Of a stretch of DNA of 64,000 bases, positions 10,452 through 21,330 are shown one piece after another. Both the position numbers and the translations under genes were made by a program. Each line of letters opens with the position of its first letter. Positions within the stretch are counted from its first letter, which is position 1. Source of the DNA: Symsagittifera roscoffensis (lineage: Eukaryota > Xenacoelomorpha > Acoela > Convolutidae); NCBI RefSeq assembly GCF_963678635.1, contig NC_087065.1:55952397-56016396 (forward strand). Reading direction: 5' to 3'. Under the pieces are notes generated by a model that saw nothing but the letters and a program-made list of their open reading frames with translations, was not told where the DNA came from and did no database searches.

Positions 10452-10700
10452 CTCTCTCTCTCTCTGTGTGTGTGTGTGTTTGTGAGTGTCTCTCTCTCTC
10501 TGTGTGTGTGCGTCTGTGTGTTGAGTTGGCTTAATAACTTTTTATAAGTCCTCCTAAATTTTTTTGAATTTTTTTATTTTCCTATTTTTTCGGCGCTATA
10601 GGTTTCCGCCTGCTTTATATCGGTTTAGTGGCCTCTTATTGTTTCATTTGATGGTCGAATAAAGTTTTTGTCTCTGTGTGTTGAGGTTGAGAGGGACCTA
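9945..10700. repeat. Repeat cluster with TTTATAT(T/C)GG..TAGTGGCCTC units
   Basis: The block TTTTATATTGGC.(T)AGTGGCCTCATAT.GTTTCATTTGA(T/C)GG.CGAATAA appears at about 10194-10235, 10352-10410 and 10610-10665, with relatives at 6540-6590, 9125-9180 and 13375-13410. The upstream block GTGTTTTGCAATTGGGTACTAGA at 9940-9967 also matches 6270, 8875 and 12820. These are scattered members of one old repeat family. Confidence 0.6.
10417..10518. repeat. (CT)n/(TG)n compound microsatellite
   Basis: An uninterrupted TCTCTC run, a short T tract, more TCTC, then TGTGTG runs. A shorter (TG)n lies at 10249-10260. Confidence 0.95.
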
Positions 10701-13700
10701 TTAAATTTTTTCGGGTTGGTTACCGTTTGAGAATATTTCTTTCGTTGCTAATCTTATATTCTATTATCTTGGCTTGTTTTTTGTTTCAAAACAAGCCCTT
10801 TCATGTTGATAGCCCTAGTTTGTTATATCGCAAGTGGTGGGAAGCTCAGCTTCGCCTCTGTAATTTCTGTAGTCAAAATGAGTGAGGGTAGACCGAATCC
10901 CACAGAAGAAGAATCGAATTCAATAAACGAATTTTACTCTTTTGGCCGTGCCCCTCCTTGAAACTGCTAAATCTGTGGTTCGAGCCGTTGACTTCGTTAT
11001 CTGGAAAACCTCTGCTCTGATTTTGGTCAAATTCGAGCAAATGATACTGCGCGCTTGGTAAAGAGAAATAGTTGTTGACGCAGTCTTTTCAAGCCATATA
11101 TTTTTAGGCGGATCTGTTTTCCTATCCAATATCAGTTCAACCTCATACCTGTTTTACGTAAACTTGAGTTTTTTATGCCGCTTCTAAATTTTGAAAATTT
11201 TCGTTTTCGCGCTGGTTTTTTCTGAGTGATCGCTTTGCATGGATTGGTTTCGTTCGATGATTATATTTTAAACTTTTTCGATAATCGGTTTTCCTTGCGG
11301 ATACATTTTTAAAATTAGCATCTCTCTACCAACTCTTGTGGGTTACAGGTAAGTTTTCAACTTTTCCCAGCTCGTTTTGTCCTACGCCAATATGCGCCAC
11401 ATGACATCTGGTCATTTGATATTTTTTCATAGAGGAAAAAGAAGTTAATTTTGCCTTAAATTCCTGATTTTTTGTTGTACGTATAGTCCGCATAAAGATG
11501 AAGGAATTTTTTGCGGAACAATTAAGTTAGAACAAAATGTGGAATCATTAACACGTGTGCTGAATCAAATGGAGTTCAAAGCAAGCATAAGCAAGTTGAA
11601 AGCCACAAAGTTTGAATGCAGTTTTTATGCTGAGTTCGGTCTTTTGATGCTGTGTATTGCGCCGGGTGTTTTTTGAGAACATTTTAGGTTCGGCAAGTAA
11701 CGCATTGTGGCCAGATGGCACAGGAGCGCTACTGCGGGTCACATATCTGGAGGTCTGAGAAATTTGTTCGCGCTCAATTTTTTTTTGATATTTGGTTTTT
11801 TCTCAATTTAATTTCATATTAGTTTGCTGAGTGGAAAGTGTATTGCGCTCTCCGGTTGAAAAACTGCAATTGGAGTGGATCAGCAAGAATAAATCTGTCT
11901 CAAAATTTGATTTTAGCTCTGAGGTTTCATGGCTGAATGAGATCTTGAACGCTGATCAAGTTTTCTCAAATTGGGTATGTTAATCCTAAAACGTTAAATA
12001 TTCTTGAAAACCATAGAACTTTGAAGTGACATTTTTTCTTCTTCATTTTTCCCTTGCTTCTTAAGATGTTTTTTCGCTCGAGTTTTCGAAGATTTTGTTT
12101 GGAACCGTCCTCGAGTAAAAACGCAACAAAAAGTAAATTGAAACCGGTTTTCAAATAAAAACTGCAATGACGATCGCAAACGGCATGTGAGAGCTTTAAA
12201 AACGCAAGAAAAAAGTACAATTATTGCCAGCAAACGTTTGACTAAGTGTCCTTAACCTCAAAGACAAAAAAATGATGTCTTTTTTGTGGTCAACTGTGCT
12301 AGAAGTGAGATAATTCAGTACTAGGTGAGTCATTGCTAAGCGAGTTTTTGTTCCGACCACTCTTGAAGAGTAGAAAGCAACTATGGATTTCGTTCGGTTT
12401 CTTCACTTATTTGCCAGCCAGTTTTGACTACCTCATAAAAAGCTCGTAGGGGTTCGAGCGTAGTATCCTATTAATTGTCCTTTTTGTATTTGTCGTAAAT
12501 CGGTGCCTTAATTAATTTCCAAACATTTTACTTGAAGCAAGAAAAGCTGGTCTGCCTTTTTCCTTTTTCCAGATTAAGTTAGATGAAATTTGATGAGAGG
12601 CTGACATCCCAATTTTATTTCTACCAGAATTGCAATGCTATTTTTTCTGTTCTGTTTCTTAATTTTAGTTGCTGCTCTTTTAGCTAATTTAACCGCCTTT
12701 TCTAGAAAAAAAATAAAAGCTTTTTTTAATTGCAAAAAAATTATATATAACTTTTACCGGAAGCAGCTGACCATCCTTGCTTCATTGGATTGTTATGACT
12801 AATTTATTAGCGTTAAGCAAGGGTGTTGCAACCAGGTACTACAATTTCCCCCGTGAATTACCTAATTCACTTCCCAGGATGGCTAATGGGTGGTCATATC
12901 CATCTGTAATTTTTCTAACTAAGAGTCAAATTTTGATCATGTCTGAATTTAAAATTCCCGTTCTAGTTGAAATTTGTTTTATAATAAATATATATAAATT
13001 GAATTCCAGCGAAATCACAAGCCTCATAACAAATTTAGCATCAAATTATTTACAAACAAATAGGTTCAACTGAAGCTAGCAACTCTGCCTACGATCAGTC
13101 ACAGGCATTCGCCCTCACGACCATGACCCCAATCCAATGTCTGGGTATTACAAACACATTTTTTTCTTTCCAAAGAAAAACCAAATCAGATGGCGAATGA
13201 AAAGTTGAACTAATTTGATATTTTTAAATGTTAAACTCTTTGTTGAATTTTTTGTACTGTTTCATTTCAAAGTCCCTTAGTACCATCTCTGGTAGCACTA
13301 TTTTGTGTTTTCTGCGTTGGTTGTAATTTCAATCAATTCCGATCATAGTTTTTTTTATCGGCTTAAAAGCTTCCGTCTTATAATATATCGGCTTAGCGGC
13401 CTCTTTTTGGGCTTCCATCTCTATTTCTGTCGGTTATTTTCTAATGCTATCTTTGAATTGTAAACTATTTTAAAACTTGAACTTATTGCTGTTGGTCATG
13501 TTGTAATTATTTCGTCTCCATATTGTTCGGTAAAAGTGTGATAGATGCGTTTACTGGCATGATTGGTTGTTAAAAGCGCAATCATCTGTTGGACATTATA
13601 GTTTGGCATACCTTGTACACATGAGTCTTGTTTAGCCCAAAACTTCCCCCTTAAGTAGCGTGCGCCAAGTCTAGTTTAAGGGCTGTGTGGCTCATATAAT

Positions 13701-15726
13701 AATTCGAAACGCCTTGCTCATGTGGGGCGTGACCCATTTTTCACAGGGAGAAAGTGTATTATAAAAGCTCTAATTTGTATCGCGCTCGCTGATTGCTTAC
13801 TTCTTAAGTGTTAACTTTAAATGTCGCCAAGCCTATAAAGATCAAAAATTAAAAATAAGTTTAGGAAACAACAGATGGTTGAATGAGGAAATGTGTACAT
13901 TGCAGTCAACGCGAAATATTTTATGGACAAAACAACATAAAACGTATCGGAATTGAACTTCAAAGTCACCGTGAGACCTAACTATCCTTCATACATTGAA
14001 CTAAGAGTGTAATTGGTATTAAGAAATTCACCTTGCAAGACAAAAAAAGGTGAACAGACCAGTCCGCAAGAAATTTTCCGAGATTCAGATTTTTTGAAAA
14101 TGATATGATTCCGTGGCTATTGGCTTTCAGATGGAGCAGCCACTGCGTGACAATCGACTATTCTATACCGACAAAAACTTTTGTAATCTATTCGATTATA
14201 AATATCGTGTGAAAAGATCGTTTTTCAATTTACCCCTAATCGGCTGCACAGGAATGATTTTTTTTTTTTCGCGTGGAGATCAACACCCATCGTCATAAGA
14301 CATTCAGAAAATTTTCTGATTTTGTCGAATAATTATGGAGAAAAGGGCCAGTGACTTCTACGTTTCCTTTGCAGTTCGTTTCCATTATGTGGTTAGAATG
14401 AAAACGCGCGTTTTGATTTTAGCGAAATAAAATCACCTAAGAATCGATGCAAGTGAAACTTCTAAAGCACTAGAATGAAGATATTTCTTAAGCTCAAGTT
14501 GGAACTACTTTTTGGTAAGCTAGAAGTGGTACTCGGCTCTTTTACACTTTCCTTCTAAATTTTCTATTTTTCAGTTGTTTTACTTGTTATTATGACTGAA
14601 TGATGTTACTATGTAAGGTAAGAAGAACAAATGTGCTCACAAAAAATAGGTTGTTCACCATGCAAAATTTCATTACATTGTTAAAGCGTAAAAACAGTTC
14701 TTCAAAACTGAAATGCAAATGTGGGGGAAAGCGGAAAGAAACCTCAAATTCAAGTGTTTTTTCACTAAGCTATTAAACCAGGGGTTAAAAATTTTGGAAG
14801 TATCAAGCACAAATTTTGCTGATTACAAGTGAAAGATAAAAGAAGAAATTTTTCTGCAATATAAGTATTTCATGGTTTTGAAACTGGATCAATTGAGCAA
14901 TCTCCCACCCGTAATGACTTATTAACCCGGTAAAAAGTTCAGCTCATTTTTTTTTCGAATAATGGGAAATTTGCTCTGCTAGTTTTTTAGAGCAATTTTT
15001 GTTAGCCGCAAATTATTTGCATCTAGCGACCATTTTTATCTGATATATGAAGATTTAAAAAAAAGTTACAGAGATATCAATCAAAAGATATCAAGATAAA
15101 TTCAAAGATAACAACCCTTGCAGTATCTAGCCTTTTTTTCGTAAGAACTTTGCGAAAACAAGCAACTATGACCCTAGAATTTTTTAAATGGCCAATGTGG
15201 TAAAGGAAAAAAAGTAAATGATCTGTGAAAAGTATGTCAATGTCATATTCTTAATGTATTTCCGATTTATTATCAACTGGAGATAAATTATTTAATTTTA
15301 TCTTACCGGCTACTTCATGATAGTTGTGACCTAAATTTGCTAGACTATGTGCAACCTTCATCTGGATGCAAAATGTCACTTAGTTATCAAAACACCTTCG
15401 CTCAGAGTACTTTTAAATATGAACGAACGCCGAAAAACTTTTTTGTTAGAACAGTCTATATACTGATGAGGACAGTGAAACCAGCTCTCGATTTATCGCT
15501 TCCGAAGTTCAAAGAAAACGTTTTAACTTTTATAGACACACGCTCCAATACGAATGTGATGAACTTAACAAATTTTCTTGGTTTGCCAAATGTACCTGTA
15601 TAAACTGCAGATATTAACCCTTTTGTTTTATGGGTAAATTTAAGTCTTTCTCTCTCTCTCTCTCATAAAATCTTCAAGGAACAATTTCAAGTTACCATTC
15701 AAAAGTTATTCATACCATTTGAAATT
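10701..15726. other. Gene-poor intergenic sequence
   Basis: I find no exon with family similarity or coding-like composition. 10817-10860 contains a GAAGCTCAGCTTC hairpin followed by GCCTCTGTA; the same pattern occurs at 54450-54480. 12815-12860 is another GTGTTGCAACCAGGTACTA repeat start. 13363-13410 is a GGCTTAGCGGCCTC repeat unit. (TC)n occurs at 15646-15664. The short open frames at 14113 and 15337 are AT-rich and unsupported. Confidence 0.5.
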
Positions 15727-16228
15727 GTTCGGACCATTTATGTTTTCTAGTTTTTTTTCCACGGAAAATTAAGAAAGACAAATAATCATCGGAATGGTTC
15801 GAATGATATATCATATTAAAGCTTTTTCCGTCATGATTCGAACGACATTAAAAAATTTCAAACAACTTTTCTGTGTCGAGAAAGACCTGCTTGAAATTTT
15901 TGATTTTAAGTCTTATTTCTAGCTAATAATGTGAGCGCTCAGGCTTAAATAAATTATTTTTGCTTATTTTAAGCCGTGGAAACTAAGTTTTACTCGAGTA
16001 AAGTTAGTTTTTGGAGTGTTTTAGGGAATCAAAAACTTCAAAAATTCTTTTGACGATTTCTTAACGATTTTTTTTTCATTTTTCTAGTCTTTTTTCTGCA
16101 AAAACTTTTTAAATTGGCTTTTTTCATTTTGACTGTAGATTTTGCCTTAGTTCTGTTTTTTCGTTCACAAAAATTGACACTAATTTGAAAAAAAAAATTG
16201 TTTTTTTTTCTAAGACTATGGTCGGAAC
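15727..16228. mobile_element. MITE-like element, copy 1
   Basis: Bounded by GTTCGGACCAT (15727-15737) and its near-complement ATGGTCGGAAC (16218-16228). It has no coding capacity. Internally it shares long stretches with 45565-46099 (TGATATATCATATT, TCTGTGTCGAGAAA, TAAGACTATGGTCGG, GTAACCGGCTATC just outside), so it is a repeated element and not unique sequence. A MITE-like non-autonomous DNA element is the best fit; no target duplication was settled. Confidence 0.65.
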
Positions 16229-16878
16229 GTTCTTTGCTACTTGCACAGTAACCGGCTATCGTAGTTCAACTTTAAAAACGACTGGCGTATGACATTACAC
16301 AAATTGTCTGTAATAAAATTATCCTTATCAAACTGTTCTTTTTGTTAGATGCCTTTTTATACCTAAAGGGAATAAATGTTTTAGTTGTAGTAGTAGTAGT
16401 CCATCTGATTTTTAGTCCTGCTGGTTTCAATCTGATACCAGTTAGCTATGATATCTTTAATTTTTTTGTTTGAGTAATTTTGCGCGGAAAATGAACGGCT
16501 TATTACCTTTTTATGCACTGGTTTTGTTGTCTGATAGTGTCAATAGTGTATCAGTGGCAAAAAAAAACAATCTGAGAAATGTTCTCACAGGTAAAGTCAA
16601 GTAGATAGTGATAATATTTGCGCTTGATAAGGAATTATTTGAATAACTACGTTGTCTTATTTCGTTTTGAAATGATTGGTAAGCTAGATTAATTCGTTTC
16701 GTTTGAAAAAAACCGCACCGAGCGCAAGCTTCTATCTTTCTTCTTAAGTCATCGAAAGTGAAATATTTAAAATTAGAATTGATTCTTTTCTGTTTTATTT
16801 CAGCATTGAATCCGCTTATTCATAACCTTTTAGTTAATTGCAGGTTTTAACGCACTTTTTGTGGGCTTAGTCGTAATT
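16229..16878. other. Spacer between two MITE-like copies
   Basis: AT-rich and without genes. A short (GTA)n run lies at 16386-16400. Confidence 0.5.
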
Positions 16879-17420
16879 GTTCCGACCATTGAGTTTTAAT
16901 TAATTTTTTAAGTTTAAATTAATTTTTCTTTTTTTTCCACTCAAAATCAGGCACCACAAACAATCATCGCACTGAGTTGAGTAATATATAATATTAAAAT
17001 CTTTCAGTCGTATTTAAAAAAATCCTGGTGTCGAAATTGTTTGAAATTGTTACTTTTCCGTCTGATTTCGACCGACTAAAGTGAAGATAACTGATTAAAT
17101 TGATCATTTAGGCTGAAAAAATTTGATTTTTCTGAACGGAAACTATTTTTGAAAACTGTATTTAGCTCTTCCTTTGCAAGAAATTTTCTTCAAAAAAAAT
17201 TAAATTTTTTTTTATAAAATAGGAACCTTTCGAAATTTTTCATCTTTTGTCTCATTCCTTTTTTCAAGACAACTCTTGTCGTTTATGCCTTATATACTAA
17301 CTTCTTACGCGTGTGTATAGTTTTATCATCTCATCACTTACAAAAAACGGCACTAATTAGATGAACTTAATAATTTGAAGAACTTTTGATTTGTTCAGCG
17401 TTTATGAATATGGTCGGAAC
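16879..17420. mobile_element. MITE-like element, copy 2
   Basis: Ends GTTCCGACCAT (16879-16889) and ATGGTCGGAAC (17410-17420) are perfect 11-bp inverted repeats. The interior is related to copies 1 and 3 (TCCACTCAAAATCAGGCACC, TAATATATAATATT, flanking GTAACCGGCTATC). Non-coding. Confidence 0.7.
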
Positions 17421-18058
17421 ATTCTGGACTACTTGCACTGTAACCGGCTATCTTTTTTTTACTTTTCTTAAAATTGAGTGTCTTATGAAAGCCAGAAGGA
17501 TGTCTGCACCAGTTTGATGAGCAATATTTTCCAACGGTTAACACAATGCGACTCTATTTTTTGGTCTGCTGAACTCTTCTCTGCAAACCCTGGTTCTTCA
17601 GGTTTTGCACCAGCCAAGAGTGTTAAACATTTTGATAGCACGTACATATTGATAGCAAAAAAAGCAAATTGCTAAAAGTTTCCTTTTCTGTTTTTCCATA
17701 ATTTTTCAGCGAACAGAGTGTTGCTCAATTTTGTTACTGCACATGGCGCGTCTGCTTGATATAATTTATTTTGTAAATTTCCTACGTGAAAAAGTTTTTC
17801 TTCAAATTAGCGTTCTATTGGGTTGTAACTGGGTGAAATTGGTTTTTTAATTTAATGTTTTGCAGTTTTAGTTTGCTTATATATAATATATTTAAGATGT
17901 TTAAAAAATAAAATTTTAAGATGTTTTAATATACGCAGTCTTGTGAATGGTTCCTAAGTCGGCGTTTGACTAAAAATTTCAGCGGGGTTCATGTTTTGTC
18001 AGGTGGGCTCATGTTTTGAACCGTGTGTTTGCAGAACACGTATTTCATTATCGGATAT
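17421..18058. other. Intergenic, nothing firm
   Basis: AT-rich. On the minus strand around 17500-17640 a short frame reads LAGAKPEEPGFAEKSS, which looks protein-like, but it has no supported splice sites or family match. Confidence 0.35.
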
Positions 18059-18215
18059 TTATTGAGCAAAGTCTGGCTTACCTGAAGCAGGCTTTTCACC
18101 TTTGAAATTGAAACTTTCTTCACGGGCCTTAAAACCTTTCAATGTCATTGTTACCATCTTGTCATCTTCAGATAAACCAATTGCCATTGGCATATTGTCT
18201 ATAATTTTTTGAAAC
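18059..18215 (-). other. Possible orphan coding exon, minus strand
   Basis: On the minus strand a stretch reads MPMAIGLSEDDKMVTMTLKG and continues through GEKPASGKPDFAQ to a stop at 18059. Its codon composition looks more protein-like than that of the neighbours. An acceptor-like TTCTACAG lies just upstream (ending near 18223) and a TCAG|GTAAGC donor-like site lies at about 18090. It could be an internal exon, a terminal exon or a gene relic. I recognise no family and found no partner exon I trust. Confidence 0.25.
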
Positions 18216-18618
18216 ATAAAATTGCTGTAGAACAACAGCTTTCCTCTGTTTTTGTTTTCTAGTTTCATCAACAAGACAGTTTGTGTTCACATAAATTTCC
18301 TGACCACAGGTAATCCCAGAGCTGTTTTTCCGACTGCGAAGTGCAGAGAAACTTTGTATTTGGGTTGTTTTCTCTCACTCTACAACAAAAAAGGATGGGT
18401 TTAGGTATTAAACTATACTAAATCTGTTTTCAAATTACTTCGATCTCTACTAAAATAATTAAAATTATTTTCTGGAGAAAAATTGGACTGAAAATTTAGC
18501 TTTTTTTTATTAATTATTTTTTTCTACCTTGCCGCGTGCACTCACGCCATTTATAAGAAAGTATTTTTTTTTATCGGTTAGTAAAGTTTTATTAATTAGC
18601 TCATGGAGTTTAAATTGC

Positions 18619-18716
18619 ACACTCCCATCTCCCATTATTTAAATCTTTGTCCGTTTTTCTTATTCTAAATTAGAAACAAAAATATGAGAAAAAGATTCAA
18701 ATAATGGGAGTGGGAG
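18619..18716. repeat. ~98-bp near-loopless hairpin
   Basis: Left arm CTCCCATTATTTAAATCTTT pairs with right arm AAAGATTCAAATAATGGGAG, and the pairing continues with interruptions to a TTCTAAATTAGAA centre. The motif AAGATTCAAATAATG occurs again at 18725-18739. It may be a MITE or a small-RNA precursor; the sequence alone does not decide. Confidence 0.7.
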
Positions 18717-18757
18717 GTAATAGAAGATTCAAATAATGCACAGATGCGTTTTTTCGG

Positions 18758-18774
18758 CCCCCCCCCCCCCCCCC
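18758..18774. repeat. Poly-C tract (17 bp)
   Basis: Unbroken run of C in otherwise AT-rich DNA. A 10-bp G run lies at 24652-24661. Confidence 0.95.
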
Positions 18775-20492
18775 TCAAATTTTGTTATACATTTTTCAAG
18801 TTGCTTATTGTTTGAAATTATTTGGGAACCGTTAGTCAGATGATTATTGAAACTCCCAATCGCACACGCGAATCAAAGCCCGTTTGATAAAAAAAATTAC
18901 TCGATACATTTTGTCTGAAATAAACAGTGCCAATGCAAAAAAAATTTACCCTGAAAACAGCCTGTCATAGTTGCATCAGCAACAATTAATTTTAGGCATT
19001 GATGGGCACTTTTTCCAAATTGGACAGCGAGTTCTTAAAAAATTTCAAGCTTTGGTAAAATTTCACTTTTTGTACCTTTTTCTGGAGTTGGCCATCATTT
19101 CAAAACATGTCTCAGAAAACAGGTAAAAAGTCATGTGAAAATAGACCTTCTGCAAGTTTAATATTTCCTGCAATTAAATTCGTACAATTATTTTTTTTAC
19201 GTTTCAATCGCTACAATCACTTAAGCAACTTGTGATTCTTTCAATAATTGGCTGCCTTATCTGGAGAGTTGTGGTGAGAATAAGTTGTGATTTGGAAACA
19301 ATTTTTTTTCATGAGATTGTGTTGCTTGATTGCGATCATCCATTTACATGAAAAAAATTATGGTACATTCAAAATATTGTTGAGATTGTAAATGACGGTT
19401 TTTATCTTTTAAGCTCTCAAAATCAAAACTGTACAATTTCACTCGCATCCATTTAGTATCATAAGAAATTAATTCCATTATAATTTAAAGCCTTTTCTAT
19501 AACATAACACCGTCCAAAATCAAAAGCAAACTTATTTCAAAAGGGACATCGTTATCATCAAAAATGAAAGCGAAAAATGTTTCCGCCGTATGAGGTCAGA
19601 CATAAGTGACCTGTTTAAGCATACATAAAGTTGTTAATAATTCCGGTTAAATGATACGATTAAAGCCAAAAATAATCATTTTTGATATGAAATTCAAAAG
19701 CGATTTATTTAATTGGAAGTATCATCCTGTGATTTCCTAGAGACTTGGTTAGGTAAAAATTAGAAAAAGTCATATCCAAGAAAGCTGGACATCGTTTTAT
19801 TTTGATTCAACCTCATACCTAAACATGGAAACCGATCGCTTTTTTACTCAATCAATTTTCGCCGATTAAAATAATAGTTTTCGACAAGAAATTTTAATAT
19901 CCCTTTGAAAATATCGACTTTATGAGTTCGAATTTAAAATGTTTTTTGTAATGTTCTGGGGGTTTGAAAATTGCTAAATTAGCCATATTCTAGACAAAAT
20001 TATGCGCGCTTTGAAGAATTTATTCATATTGTTGAGAGCGTAACGGGAATTATTTATAAGTGGCGCGAATTATTTATACTTGCCGCACTGCAAAATCGTT
20101 TCAAAGTAAATTGAGGCTACCCGCTCCGCAATGACAAAATTGATTATATACAGAAAAATCTAGAGATTAACGTAAATATAGAATCGATTTTAGAATGTTG
20201 TGGCAATGATTATATAACGAAAATATACAGTATAAAATTTTTGCGAAATAAAATTTATTATAATCGAGTGTTAAAATTGCATAATCGAAGTTTTACTATA
20301 TAAAATTACAACATACCTGAAATCTGTATATTTTCTATAGATAATCGTTTTTTATTTATTTTTGTCACTGCGGGTAGCTAATCAGATCGGTCGTATTAAT
20401 TTTGTACGACTCAACATTTCACACTTTGATATTTCCAAAATTCATAGGTTTTCAATGTTTAACCCCAAAAGAACTAATCGATTTGAACTAAG
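18775..20492. other. Gene-free intergenic sequence
   Basis: No exon, RNA gene or clear repeat recognised. The DNA is AT-rich with short homopolymer runs. Confidence 0.5.
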
Positions 20493-20545
20493 GAACAGTC
20501 GGAACATTCAGGGCTTTGCCCTGAGATAAAAGCAGTCTCGTTCGG
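20493..20545 (-). repeat. R-family end fragment (inverted)
   Basis: Contains CAGTCGGAACATTCAGGGCT, then TTGCCCTGA and a GCAGTCTCG tail. This is the hairpin end of the R repeat in opposite orientation to the full copy starting at 20782. Related broken ends lie at 22207-22235 and 22335-22375 (TTCAGGTCTTTGACCTGA). Confidence 0.6.
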
Positions 20546-20781
20546 CTTTTTGAATTGTTGGCGAAAAAACGAAATACTTATAGGGTTTGCCGGACCTTAG
20601 TCCCAGCCCAGTGTCCTATCATAAGGGCAATTGTCTTGGGGCCAAATTAAGTATACCGAAATGTCAAGCCGAGTTAGGGTTTTGAGCTTAGTGCATTTTC
20701 CGGGAGGATTTTAAGCAGTACCATCTATAGGTTTAAAAGGGAGTCAAATTGACGGATGTTTAAACTGCAAAGAAAGAAGAG

Positions 20782-21330
20782 ACAAGACTGCTTGTATCAG
20801 GGCAAAGCCCTGAATGATGTGACTGCCTTTTAAGGTCTATGGTATTAAAATGAAAAAATGAAACGAAAAAAAATCTGTAATAACATAAAAAAATTAAATG
20901 TAATGAAATAAAAAGATTTTTTTTAAATTTAAAACTTTTTGTGAAAACATCCCCCCACCCGCTATATTAAGTAAAAAATGAGAAATTTTGCTACTATTAA
21001 CAAATCAATTTTGGGAAATAAGCTTCCTTCAACCAATTTGGAACAATTTCTTAGACGGATTAAATATTCGCTTACGCTTTAATAGCGCGAAGTATATCGC
21101 GCGTTAATTGTACCAAATTGGCCGAAATGGCAATCTTTTAACCCAAATGACTTTATGAAAAATGATCAAAGATAGAATATCTTTTCAAATTTAAGCTCAG
21201 GACAACAAAATTTTTGAATGATATAAAAAATTCCATCAAAATGGCTAGTTAAAAAAATTCGTTTGTCTGAAGAAAAAAAAAACACTCCGAGCACAAATAT
21301 TCTGTTACTTTCGTTATGAAAGGCGGAACA
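20782..21330 (+). repeat. Structured repeat R, copy 1 (~550 bp)
   Basis: Starts ACAAGACTGCTTGTATCAGG, with the hairpin CAGGGCAAAGCCCTG, and ends near TTTCGTTATGAAAGGCGGAA. The central palindrome (21031-21123) pairs CCAATTTGGAACAATT with AATTGTACCAAATTGG and encloses AATAGCGCG/CGCGCGTT. It has no open frame of note. Two further full-length copies lie at 44394-44915 (+) and 49379-49933 (-). I cannot assign a class; the terminal hairpin recalls Helitron-like ends but no CTRR terminus is evident. Confidence 0.85.
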
